From Paenibacillus sp. J5C2022 (GTDB lineage: Bacteria; Bacillota; Bacilli; Paenibacillales; Paenibacillaceae): 64,000 bases of DNA. Both the position numbers and the translations under genes were made by a program. Shown here in pieces: positions 25,283 to 33,154 of the stretch (position 1 is the first letter of the stretch; each line of letters opens with the position of its first letter). The notes under the pieces were generated by a model. That model was not told the DNA's origin. It saw only the letters and a program-made list of their open reading frames with translations, and did not search any database. The stretch is from assembly GCF_025567625.1 (NCBI RefSeq), contig NZ_JAOQJC010000010.1, positions 1 to 64,000 on the forward strand, written 5' to 3'.

Positions 25283-27538
25283 CTATTGTAGAGTTAGCGG
25301 TTCGGCCAGAGAGAGGCCGATGCTGGTAAAGCTGCTGTCATAGCCGTCGACGACGAACACTTTGACAGAATAGCCGCTGCCGGCAACATTGAAGTGGGCG
25401 GTCAACTGCTCGGAAGAAGCGATGTCGCGTTCCATCGCGACAATGCTGACGGGCTCCGACCCTTTCATAAGCTCGAAAATAACCGTTTCATTGCCGGTAT
25501 GCTCTGGCGCTCCGGCTGAAGGCATGACGGTGACGGTTGCCTTAACGCCTCCGGCAGCGCTGAATGCTCCTCCGCTTATTTCGAAAGGCTTGAGAGACGG
25601 ATCTGTGTCTTCCACCGGCGCTTGAAGGCCGTTTCCGAACATATAAGGCAGACCTTGCTCGAAGCCTGCCGCCCATACACCCATGTCATGGCCGCCATTA
25701 ACGATGCGAAGCTCGGCAGGGCTTCCGGGAACTTCTTCCCATTTGTCGAATTCCAGGTCGAACAGATTTTGGCGATGAAGCTTCTGATAAAGGTTGACGG
25801 CCTGAACCTCCATATTGTATTTGTTGGCGTCATCCGGTAAATCTTCCTTCTCGCTCAGATGGTTCCAATCATCGTCTCCTGCAATGATGTACATCGGAAC
25901 AAGATTGGATTGCGCCGCGTATGTCTGCAAGGCTTGAGGGTAGTTCTTGGCATCCCACAGCTCGGAATCGAACGGCTCTCCGAAAGAGCCTCGCGATACG
26001 GCGCCTGATGTGACCGGAGCCTCACCGTCCTGAATGGCCGGACTAAGCAGCGTTGCCGCTCCGAACAGCTCCGGATAAGCAAGCGAGTAGCGAAGCGCTC
26101 CATATCCGCCCATCGAGAACCCGACCAGCCCTCGTCCTTTCCGGCTGGCAATCGTCTTGTATTCGTGGTCGATCAGCGCAATTAAATCTTGTGTGACCGC
26201 CGTTTCAACCGAACCGTATTTGCCGGAGTCAACCCAGTAGCTGTTGCCTGTCACGGGCGCGACCGCGATGACGGGCGGGGTGGTTCCGTCTTCGATCATC
26301 TTATCGAGAATCGGCCAGAATTTGTCCCAGCTTGTTGCCGTGCCGCCGCTGCCATGCAGCAAGTACATGACGGGGTAACGTGTCGTTCCGGCGTTGTCAT
26401 AGCCGTGGGGCAAGTACACTTTATAGGTCATATCATTGCCTTCAGCGGAATCGGAGATCAAGCTTTCCAGTTCTGCCGAATGCGTTTCGACGCTTCCTTT
26501 TTGTACCGCGGCATATTGCTCCGCATCGTAGACGGGACTTGTGTCAACGCTTTCATCTCTGCCGAACATGTAGTTCAATCCTTCGCGGAAGCCGATCCGC
26601 CACAGCTCTTCGTCATGAGCGCCGTTGATGATGCGCAGCTCCGCCGGATTTGAAGGGACTTCTTCCCATTTATTGAAAGGAAGGGTGAACAGATTTTTTC
26701 GATGAAGCTCCTGGTACAGCTGTACGGCTTGTACTTCCATGTTGTATTTATAAGCGTCGTCCGGCAGATCCTCCTTCTCGCTAAGGTGATTCCAGTCGTC
26801 ATCGCCTGCGAAAATGTAAACGGGTACCCGATAAGGCTGATTCACATAAGAGCCGATGGCCGTAGGGTAGTTGTTGGCTGTCCATAGCGAAGGATCGTAC
26901 GGATCGCCGAACGCGCCGCGTTCCACAGCTCCCGAAGTCGATGGCGGCTCGTTCTGCTGGATGGCGGGGCTCAGCAGTGTAGCGGCACCGAACAGCTCGG
27001 GATAGACCATCGCGTAGCGCAGCGCGCCGTAGCCGCCCATGGAATAACCCATCAGATAGCGCCCTTCACGATCGGCCACCGTGTTATAATCCTGATCCAT
27101 CTTGGCGATCAGATCTTGGGTAACGGCGGATTCATATGCGCCGAATTTCTCGGAATCGACCCAGTAGCTGTTGCCCGTGCCAGGAGCGACCGCGATAGCC
27201 GGTTCAATGGAACCGCTTGCAATCATGTCGTCGAGAATATCCCAGAAATCATCCCAGCCGTTCTCGTCTCCCCAGCTTCCGTGAAGCAGATAAAGGACGG
27301 GATAACCTTCGGAACGGTCGGCATCATAGCCTTCGGGCAAATATATCTTATAAGTCAGTTCGTCATTGCCCGGTCTGGAATCGTCCGTTAGAGCATGCGA
27401 GACGAAAGTAACCGTGTCGGTCGTGCCGCCGGATAACGCTTCCGCTTCGGTATTCCCCACGTTCAGTGTTGCTGCAAAAACAGTCAATGAAAGAAATACA
27501 AGAGCGAAAAGCTTTGATTTGCGTGAATACATGAACAC
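25283..27538 (-). CDS. Secreted tandem esterase with two alpha/beta-hydrolase domains
   Basis: 751 residues. After a signal peptide, two homologous esterase-D-like domains follow (residues about 45-325 and 350-640). Each has the nucleophile motif (GYSMGGYG with Ser166, GFSMGGYG with Ser475), the acid loop AGDDDWNHL and a catalytic His (NGAHDEELW and NGGHDMGVW), so both look active. A small C-terminal beta domain completes the protein. Members include feruloyl and acetyl-xylan esterases and S-formylglutathione hydrolases. Secretion favours removal of ester groups from polysaccharides. The gene pair with the SLH protein suggests cell-surface action. Confidence 0.9.
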   Translation of the reverse strand: MFMYSRKSKLFALVFLSLTVFAATLNVGNTEAEALSGGTTDTVTFVSHALTDDSRPGNDELTYKIYLPEGYDADRSEGYPVLYLLHGSWGDENGWDDFWDILDDMIASGSIEPAIAVAPGTGNSYWVDSEKFGAYESAVTQDLIAKMDQDYNTVADREGRYLMGYSMGGYGALRYAMVYPELFGAATLLSPAIQQNEPPSTSGAVERGAFGDPYDPSLWTANNYPTAIGSYVNQPYRVPVYIFAGDDDWNHLSEKEDLPDDAYKYNMEVQAVQLYQELHRKNLFTLPFNKWEEVPSNPAELRIINGAHDEELWRIGFREGLNYMFGRDESVDTSPVYDAEQYAAVQKGSVETHSAELESLISDSAEGNDMTYKVYLPHGYDNAGTTRYPVMYLLHGSGGTATSWDKFWPILDKMIEDGTTPPVIAVAPVTGNSYWVDSGKYGSVETAVTQDLIALIDHEYKTIASRKGRGLVGFSMGGYGALRYSLAYPELFGAATLLSPAIQDGEAPVTSGAVSRGSFGEPFDSELWDAKNYPQALQTYAAQSNLVPMYIIAGDDDWNHLSEKEDLPDDANKYNMEVQAVNLYQKLHRQNLFDLEFDKWEEVPGSPAELRIVNGGHDMGVWAAGFEQGLPYMFGNGLQAPVEDTDPSLKPFEISGGAFSAAGGVKATVTVMPSAGAPEHTGNETVIFELMKGSEPVSIVAMERDIASSEQLTAHFNVAGSGYSVKVFVVDGYDSSFTSIGLSLAEPLTLQ

Positions 27539-27640
27539 CCCTCCAAAATAATGATGAAAATCGGATAATTAGATAATCAGGTGATTGGATGATCCAATTA
27601 TCTGATGTTTATTCTAATCATGTCCAGATATCCTGTCAAG

Positions 27641-27697
27641 GTGCAGCTCAAAGATGTGATAGAAAGCCTGATAGAGATAGAGTTCTACGACAGTATT
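27641..27697 (+). pseudogene. Remnant of a second FAD oxidoreductase 3' end
   Basis: VQLKDVIESLIEIEF encoded here matches LLKDAIESLTEIEF at the end of the FAD oxidoreductase at 23421-23465. At the DNA level 27650-27685 and 23425-23460 differ at 4 of 36 positions. Nothing upstream of it in this region is coding. It appears to be the stump of a lost or moved paralogue, 4.2 kb from the intact gene and beyond the esterase-SLH pair. Confidence 0.6.
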
Positions 27698-27722
27698 GTG
27701 TCTGTTGATTGGTCAGTCACAG

Positions 27723-27778
27723 GAAAAAGAGAGCATGAATTGAAGTCTTACATTTCAAATCATGCTCTCTTTTTGTTT
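27723..27778. terminator. Bidirectional terminator
   Basis: AAAAAGAGAGCATGA and its complement flank an inner TTGAA/TTTCAA stem, with A-run on one side and T-run on the other. It can stop transcription on both strands, including the minus-strand GMC gene. Confidence 0.92.
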
Positions 27779-27798
27779 TTATCGGAATGATTCACCAA

Positions 27799-29466
27799 TC
27801 AAGTTTCACGGATAAACCGAACTGCGTTCAAGCCGATCATTTGAGCTGCAGCGGAAGTATTTCCATCCGGCATATAAGGAGCGATGGAAAGGTCTGCTAT
27901 CTTCAGATTTCTTGTTCCGAAAACATTCAGATACCCGTCGACGACACCTTCCCGGCTATTTCTTCCCATTCTGCAATGCCCTCCAAAGTGGGAGAAGTTG
28001 GTATACGATGCTTTGACGAAATCGGAGAGCCGCTGCCTTCTCTCAGCTTCATTAGGGATGTGAAAGACATCTTCGGATGGATAGACGACCCGATAGATTC
28101 CTTCCGGGTCCAGCTCTCGGGCTTTCATAATCAATCTAAAAGTCTGGATATATTGATCCACCATATAGTTTAAATCACTAGCGTTTTCAAGCGGATTAAA
28201 TTCAATGGACGGATAAGCTGTCGGATCGCTATGTGTGACAGTAATTTTTCCTGTACTACGGGGATTGACATCTAATATTGCAATGCTCATAACATTGCTT
28301 GGCGCTTCGGGGTTGAATCCCCACTGATTGGCGAATACATCCGGATTGGGAATGAACAATGGCAATGGCGCACCCAAGAGCTGGAGGCGACGGCCGGGAC
28401 CGTTCCCCTTCTTGAAAGCACCTAGCGCTATGGGCTGATCGGGATCGGAAGACAGCACACCAAGCAGCCGGCTGGTCTCTACTTCTATGCCCATCCCTGC
28501 AAAGTAATGTGTCCGGAAATTATAGCCTACTTGAGGGCTGTTCACCAACGTTTTAATGCCTGCTTTGGTAAGATCGCACTTTCTCCCAATACCTGAACGC
28601 TGTAAGATCGCAGAGGAAAATATGCCTGCGGACAAAATGACTTCTCTCCGGGCATAATGACGATACGAGACACCATTTTTTATAAATTCCACGCCGACAG
28701 CTTTATACATCCGCTTTTCTTTTTTAAACAGAATTTTATTAACTGTTGTTTTAGCGCAGATGACCAGTTTTCTCTGTCCGACTCCATACTCGTCGGAATG
28801 AACTTCATTTCCTTGAGTAACAACATGTTTGTTTAAATATCCGGTTGCAGTGGATGAACGGACAAACTTGCCGTCTACTTCTTGTTGAATAAACTGGGAT
28901 TTGAAAAAGGTACAGTCTCTTATCCCGGTATTGTAGTCTTGTACAATGGGAATATCCAATGCTCGGGAAGCTGCCCTAGCAAGCGTATAGGTAAGCCCGC
29001 CATCCGGCACAATTTGTTGTCTGACGTATATAGGCCCCGTCGTTCCTCGTGCGCTTGGTCGTTGTGTGTTGCCTGTATACGTTTCGTTCTGTTTGAATAG
29101 AGAGCGAATGCTCTTGTAGCTCCACTGATTTCCAACGAGCTTGGCCCATTCGTTATACAAGTTCCGGCTGCCCCGCACCGCATACATAAAGTTATGCTGC
29201 GAGCTCCCGCCAATCACGCGTCCGCCCGATAGCTTTAGCTGACGGCTAATATTTGCCTCCAGGGAAGAGAGCGTGTTGAAGGACAGCTTATGATCGCTGG
29301 ATAAAGCATTTGCCGTTTCAAGAGAGGGGCTGCTGTTCGTGGTGCGGGTTCCCGCTTCCAGAACAAGTACGGAAGTTTCCATATCGTCTGTCAGCTCTTT
29401 GGCAATGACGCCTCCGGCAGTTCCGGCGCCAATGACAATGTAATCAAAAATATGCTTGTCTGACAT
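27799..29466 (-). CDS. GMC-family FAD oxidoreductase
   Basis: About 555 residues from ATG 29466, chosen because AAAGGA lies 8 bases upstream; an in-frame codon at 29511 lacks support. The FAD site is YIVIGAGTAGGVIAKEL, and a second GMC signature region is GGRVIGGSSQHNFMYAVRG. The C-terminal active-site region contains SHFGGHCRMG and APYMPDGNTSAAAQMIG. GMC enzymes oxidise alcohols or sugars (choline, glucose, cholesterol). No signal peptide is visible, so it is likely cytosolic. It is the last gene before the AraC regulator at 29577. Confidence 0.9.
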   Translation of the reverse strand: MSDKHIFDYIVIGAGTAGGVIAKELTDDMETSVLVLEAGTRTTNSSPSLETANALSSDHKLSFNTLSSLEANISRQLKLSGGRVIGGSSQHNFMYAVRGSRNLYNEWAKLVGNQWSYKSIRSLFKQNETYTGNTQRPSARGTTGPIYVRQQIVPDGGLTYTLARAASRALDIPIVQDYNTGIRDCTFFKSQFIQQEVDGKFVRSSTATGYLNKHVVTQGNEVHSDEYGVGQRKLVICAKTTVNKILFKKEKRMYKAVGVEFIKNGVSYRHYARREVILSAGIFSSAILQRSGIGRKCDLTKAGIKTLVNSPQVGYNFRTHYFAGMGIEVETSRLLGVLSSDPDQPIALGAFKKGNGPGRRLQLLGAPLPLFIPNPDVFANQWGFNPEAPSNVMSIAILDVNPRSTGKITVTHSDPTAYPSIEFNPLENASDLNYMVDQYIQTFRLIMKARELDPEGIYRVVYPSEDVFHIPNEAERRQRLSDFVKASYTNFSHFGGHCRMGRNSREGVVDGYLNVFGTRNLKIADLSIAPYMPDGNTSAAAQMIGLNAVRFIRET

Positions 29467-29576
29467 GTCCTCATTCCTTTCGCAATTGAGAGGTGGATGA
29501 TTTCCTATCATTCTATTCGCATATTTTTGAAGCTACTGTATGAATGTACGGCGGAGTGTGAAAATTCCGCACAATA

Positions 29577-30404
29577 CTATCCTTTCCGATACTCTGTGGG
29601 CGAGAAGCCCGTCTCCTTCGTGAACAACCGGGTGAAGTAAAAGGCGTCCCGGAAGCCGGCAAGCGCGGCGACCTCGGCAATGGAAAGCATGGTGGAACGG
29701 AGCAATTGCTTGGCCCGGTCAACTCGTACCTTAGTGACGTATTGGATTGGCGAGTAGCCGGTCTGTTCTTTGAATATGGTGGAGAAGTAACTGGGCGACA
29801 GATTGGCGAATGCCGCGAGACGGTCCCGGTCCAGGCAATCCATGTAGTGGGCGTTAATATAGTCGATGACGCCATCCATGGCGGCCGCTCGCGCATAGCC
29901 TTCCGCTTGCATCGCTTGAAGCTGCACGAGTTCGTTCAATAGCGTGAAGAAGGCCAGCTTGCTCCGCCACTCGTAGCGGGGGCGCTTGCCGTTCCAATCG
30001 CGCCATAACGAGTGGAACGCATCGCGCATCGGCTGCCAATCGCGATAGACGGCATGTGCGGGAATAGGCAGCATGCCTGTCAGCGGAGCGAGCGACTCGC
30101 CTGACTGATCGGTGACGCTCACATATCCTTTATATTGAATAGAGTAGAAGCATAGTGTATCTGTATCGTCTGACTTGATATGCACGCTTGCCCCCGGATG
30201 GAGCTGGAACATACTTCCTGCAGCCAGCTCGTAATGCTCGCCATTCAGCTCCAGGCTTCCCTTGCCCGTATAGACCAATGCGAGGATATGAAGCTTGGCA
30301 GGCCGGCGAATCAGTTCATAGCGGAAGGGCGGCCAGAAGTCGGCATCTCGTATGACAACATCAAGAAGCTTGGGGTGAAGCCTGTGCAGCAGATGATAAT
30401 CCAA
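29577..30404 (-). CDS. AraC-family regulator with cupin sensor domain
   Basis: 275 residues. The N-terminal AraC-binding cupin-like domain (LVYTGKGSLELNGEHYELAA, then GSMFQLHPGA) is followed by the AraC double helix-turn-helix (RLAAFANLSPSYFSTIFKEQ, then GFRDAFYFTRLFTKETGFSP). It probably senses a sugar and activates a neighbouring gene. The GMC oxidoreductase 110 bases downstream on the same strand, or the divergent unknown gene at 30578, could be under its control. Confidence 0.92.
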   Translation of the reverse strand: MDYHLLHRLHPKLLDVVIRDADFWPPFRYELIRRPAKLHILALVYTGKGSLELNGEHYELAAGSMFQLHPGASVHIKSDDTDTLCFYSIQYKGYVSVTDQSGESLAPLTGMLPIPAHAVYRDWQPMRDAFHSLWRDWNGKRPRYEWRSKLAFFTLLNELVQLQAMQAEGYARAAAMDGVIDYINAHYMDCLDRDRLAAFANLSPSYFSTIFKEQTGYSPIQYVTKVRVDRAKQLLRSTMLSIAEVAALAGFRDAFYFTRLFTKETGFSPTEYRKG

Positions 30405-30577
30405 TCTCTAGCACCTTCTATCGGACAGATTTATCCTACTAGTGTAAGGGATTGTTGCACTGCTGTACAGCGTGCTTCAGGGCTTGATTCGCGGGGGGAA
30501 TAGATGATGCGGCGCAACATTCTCTTTGTTCAAGGTGTCTAATGACTAGATGGAATAAAAGGCAAGGAGATGGGTCT

Positions 30578-31678
30578 GTGCGCCATTCACGAATATTACG
30601 CAGGCAGTGGCTATTCGTAGCCGGAACGGCTGTCGCCTTGGGCATTTATTATTGGTTCTTCATGGATCGTCCATGGATAGAGGGAGCCAAGCTTAATCCC
30701 TACCAAGTGGACGAGATTCAACTGGTCAGAAGGGACGGGGAGCTGCCGCTGCAAGAGGAGATTATAAGCATTCGGGATAAAGCCTGGATTCGCGGGCTGC
30801 TCTCGGAGTGGAAGGATGCGGCATATGTGAAGGAGGCTTTTCCGCCGGACAACGCCATTCTGCAAGGATACAGAGACCGGTATTTTCTATATATAAATGA
30901 CGGCGCCGGCATGAAGCTCAATGCAGAGATATACTCTGGTCATCCAGGCGACGGACTAACGGAGAACGGGATCATGCTGGTCAAAGACCGCTATCATTAT
31001 GGATTGCCTTCCAGTATGGCCGAGCTGCTCGCGATGGATCTGGACGATATTCTGGCAAGCGGCGGCAAGGTGAGCGTTACGCTGGATAACTGGCGTCCAA
31101 TGGCAATCATTAACGGGGAGAAGCATATGTCTTATTTCATGGGTAGTAGTTGGGGAGATAGTGTGCAGCAGGAGATGGAGCAGGTTGCCGTCGTCACGTC
31201 GGCTCTTCCCGATCACATCCGGTATACGAAGCGCAGCGACATATCGGAACTGCTGGTGGATGGCGCGGGCACGTATACGGAGGGAACGCCGATCTATCAA
31301 TATGAAGGCCATTATTTCATTCGCAATGCGAAGGATACGGGGACGTGGAGCATTCTGCTGCCGGAAGGGCAGGCTGCCCACAGGCTGGAGCAAGACCGGG
31401 ATGGAGAAGCGGTATACTGGGAATCGTACGGCTCCTCCCGGTATTTCATCGTGGAGAGGGATAAAGGACACGAGGTGTATTCGGCGCAAGATCCCAATGC
31501 GAGGGAAAGCTGTATCCTGTCATGGCAGGAGGAGAAGCGAGCCTTCGTATCACCTTGCACGAGCATTGCTTACGGGGTAGACGGAACGCCTTCGGAGGAT
31601 GGGGCGCTCCCGATGAAGAAATGGCCTTCGCGCGAATGGTCGGGTGTTCTCCTGTACGATTACGGAGTGGATGGTTAG
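30578..31678 (+). CDS. Membrane-anchored protein of unknown function
   Basis: About 366 residues from GTG 30578, which has AAGGAG at 30564-30569; ATG 30542 is the upstream alternative. One N-terminal membrane helix (WLFVAGTAVALGIYYWFF) suggests an extracytoplasmic body. The C-terminal 60 residues (ESCILSWQEEKRAFVSPC, then TSIAYGVDGT) resemble the layout of a Rieske fold but lack the His ligands. I do not recognise the family with certainty. No partner genes are obvious. Confidence 0.6.
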   Translation: MRHSRILRRQWLFVAGTAVALGIYYWFFMDRPWIEGAKLNPYQVDEIQLVRRDGELPLQEEIISIRDKAWIRGLLSEWKDAAYVKEAFPPDNAILQGYRDRYFLYINDGAGMKLNAEIYSGHPGDGLTENGIMLVKDRYHYGLPSSMAELLAMDLDDILASGGKVSVTLDNWRPMAIINGEKHMSYFMGSSWGDSVQQEMEQVAVVTSALPDHIRYTKRSDISELLVDGAGTYTEGTPIYQYEGHYFIRNAKDTGTWSILLPEGQAAHRLEQDRDGEAVYWESYGSSRYFIVERDKGHEVYSAQDPNARESCILSWQEEKRAFVSPCTSIAYGVDGTPSEDGALPMKKWPSREWSGVLLYDYGVDG

Positions 31679-31744
31679 CTGTTCCTGAACAGGCGATCAT
31701 GGTACACTGGTTGTACATCATGCAGCATTGGGGGAGATGGGGAT

Positions 31745-32230
31745 ATGGATATGGAGCAAGCGATATGGAAGCAGCTTGCATTCGTAAGACAGTTAACGGT
31801 TCATGCGGTGAAGGAATTGTCGGAAGAGGCGTTGAATATCGTGCCGGAAGGGTTCAATAACAATATCCGCTGGAATCTGGGACACATCTACCTGGTGCAA
31901 GAGAAGTTCGCCTTCCACTTCTCTGGTGGGAAGCTGCAGCTGCCCGAAGGGTTCGAGAGCTTGTTCAGCAAAGGGACGAAGCCGGCCGACTGGTCCGTGG
32001 CGCCTCCTGCCAAGGAGGAACTGCTGGCTATGCTTGAAGCGCAGTCGGGCCGCGTCGAGAACGAATTGAAGCAGCGGCTGTCGGAGCCCGCGATTGCTCC
32101 CTATACAACCGGAAGCGGGCTGACGATGCACACGATTGGCGAGTTCGTCAATTTCTCGCTCTATCATGAGGGCATGCACTTCAATACTATTAATGTGCAG
32201 AAACGATTTATAGACAAGATGGGAAAATAA
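31745..32230 (+). CDS. DinB-superfamily protein
   Basis: 161 residues, a four-helix bundle of the DinB_2 type. Three likely metal-binding His residues are visible (NIRWNLGHIYLVQEKF, then LYHEGMHFNTI). Such proteins include bacillithiol-dependent transferases and stress-induced proteins of unknown role. The start follows GGGAGATGGGG. A strong terminator follows 17 bases after the stop. A second DinB-type gene is at 40742. Confidence 0.85.
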   Translation: MDMEQAIWKQLAFVRQLTVHAVKELSEEALNIVPEGFNNNIRWNLGHIYLVQEKFAFHFSGGKLQLPEGFESLFSKGTKPADWSVAPPAKEELLAMLEAQSGRVENELKQRLSEPAIAPYTTGSGLTMHTIGEFVNFSLYHEGMHFNTINVQKRFIDKMGK

Positions 32231-32247
32231 AACGAAGAATGATGAAG

Positions 32248-32276
32248 GCTGCTCCTGCTGGAGCGGTCTTTTTTTG
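32248..32276 (+). terminator. Intrinsic terminator of the DinB gene
   Basis: GCTGCTCC pairs with GGAGCGGT (two G-U pairs) around a TGCT loop, followed by C and seven T residues. Confidence 0.88.
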
Positions 32277-32304
32277 GTGTTTAGGAAATGATGCGAGCAT
32301 CAGT

Positions 32305-32945
32305 TTACACTGGAGCGCCGAAAGGGGGCGTGTGAGCCGTACTAGTGTAGAATTCATACACTATAACCTACTCAAACTACCATTCCCTACTTCGAGCGTA
32401 TGCCACATACACTATAGCTGTTCGAACCAGCCATTCCCGTCCTCGAGCGTATGCCACATACACTATAGCTGCTCTAACCAGCCATTCCCTACTTCGAGCG
32501 TATGCCACATACACTATAGTTACTCAAACCAACCTTTCCCGTCCTCGAGCGTATGCCACATACACTATAGCTTCTCAAACCAGCCTTTCCCGTCCTCGAG
32601 CGTATGCCACATACACTATAGTTACTCAAACCAGCCTTTCCCGTCCTCGAGCGTATGCCACATACACTATAGTTACTCAAACCAGCCTTTCTCTACTTCG
32701 AGCGTATGCCACATACACTATAGTTACTCAAACCAGCCTTTCTCTACTTCGAGCGTATGCCACATACACTATAGCTTCTCAAACCAGCCTTCCCCGTCTT
32801 CAGCGTATGCCACATACACTATAGTTACTCAAACTAACCATTCCCTACTTCGAGCGTATGCCACATACACTATAGCTGCTCTAACCAGCCATTCCCGTCC
32901 TCGAACGTATGTCTACACTGGAGCGCCGAAAAGGTGCGCGCGAGC
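32305..32945 (-). repeat. 51-bp tandem hairpin array 2 (inverted, with foreign ends)
   Basis: The core GTATGCCACATAC starts at 32398, 32449 and so on to 32856 (ten copies; 51-bp steps with one 50). This is the reverse complement of the array 1 unit. Both outer ends are instead units of the array 4 type: TACACTGGAGCGCCGAAA at about 32305 and TACACTGGAGCGCCGAAAA at about 32913. The left junction lies in a GTGTAGAATTCATACAC palindrome. The block looks like an array 1-type tract set inside an array 4-type unit. The open frames across it are repeat artefacts. Confidence 0.95.
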
Positions 32946-33023
32946 CAAAAGTGAGTAGGCCATTAAGTTTCTTTATGGACACCGTTAGGCGCTTTTCTTC
33001 CATTGGTGATATTGAGCCGAAAT

Positions 33024-33121
33024 GAAACGAAATGCGAATACAAAGTGATTGGAAACATAATCGAAATATATTGACAACAAAAAGAAAGTTATATAACATA
33101 AAACGAAAGTAGAACGAAATG
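33024..33121 (+). promoter_or_regulatory. Promoter and candidate DeoR operators of the catabolic operon
   Basis: A -35 box TTGACA lies at 33071-33076 with AT-rich -10 candidates at 33092-33099 (TATAAC or TAACAT). AACGAAA motifs occur at about 33025, 33101 and 33113, the last two 11 bp apart. Repeated ACGAAA-like half-sites around a promoter fit DeoR-family control, and a DeoR gene is second in the operon. Confidence 0.45.
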
Positions 33122-33154
33122 TTATGAGGAAGCTCATTACGCGGCGAGAGCGAG

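Noticed and set aside
32239..32958. 239-codon open frame over array 2
   Set aside because: Pure repeat translation containing the preceding terminator; no start signal.
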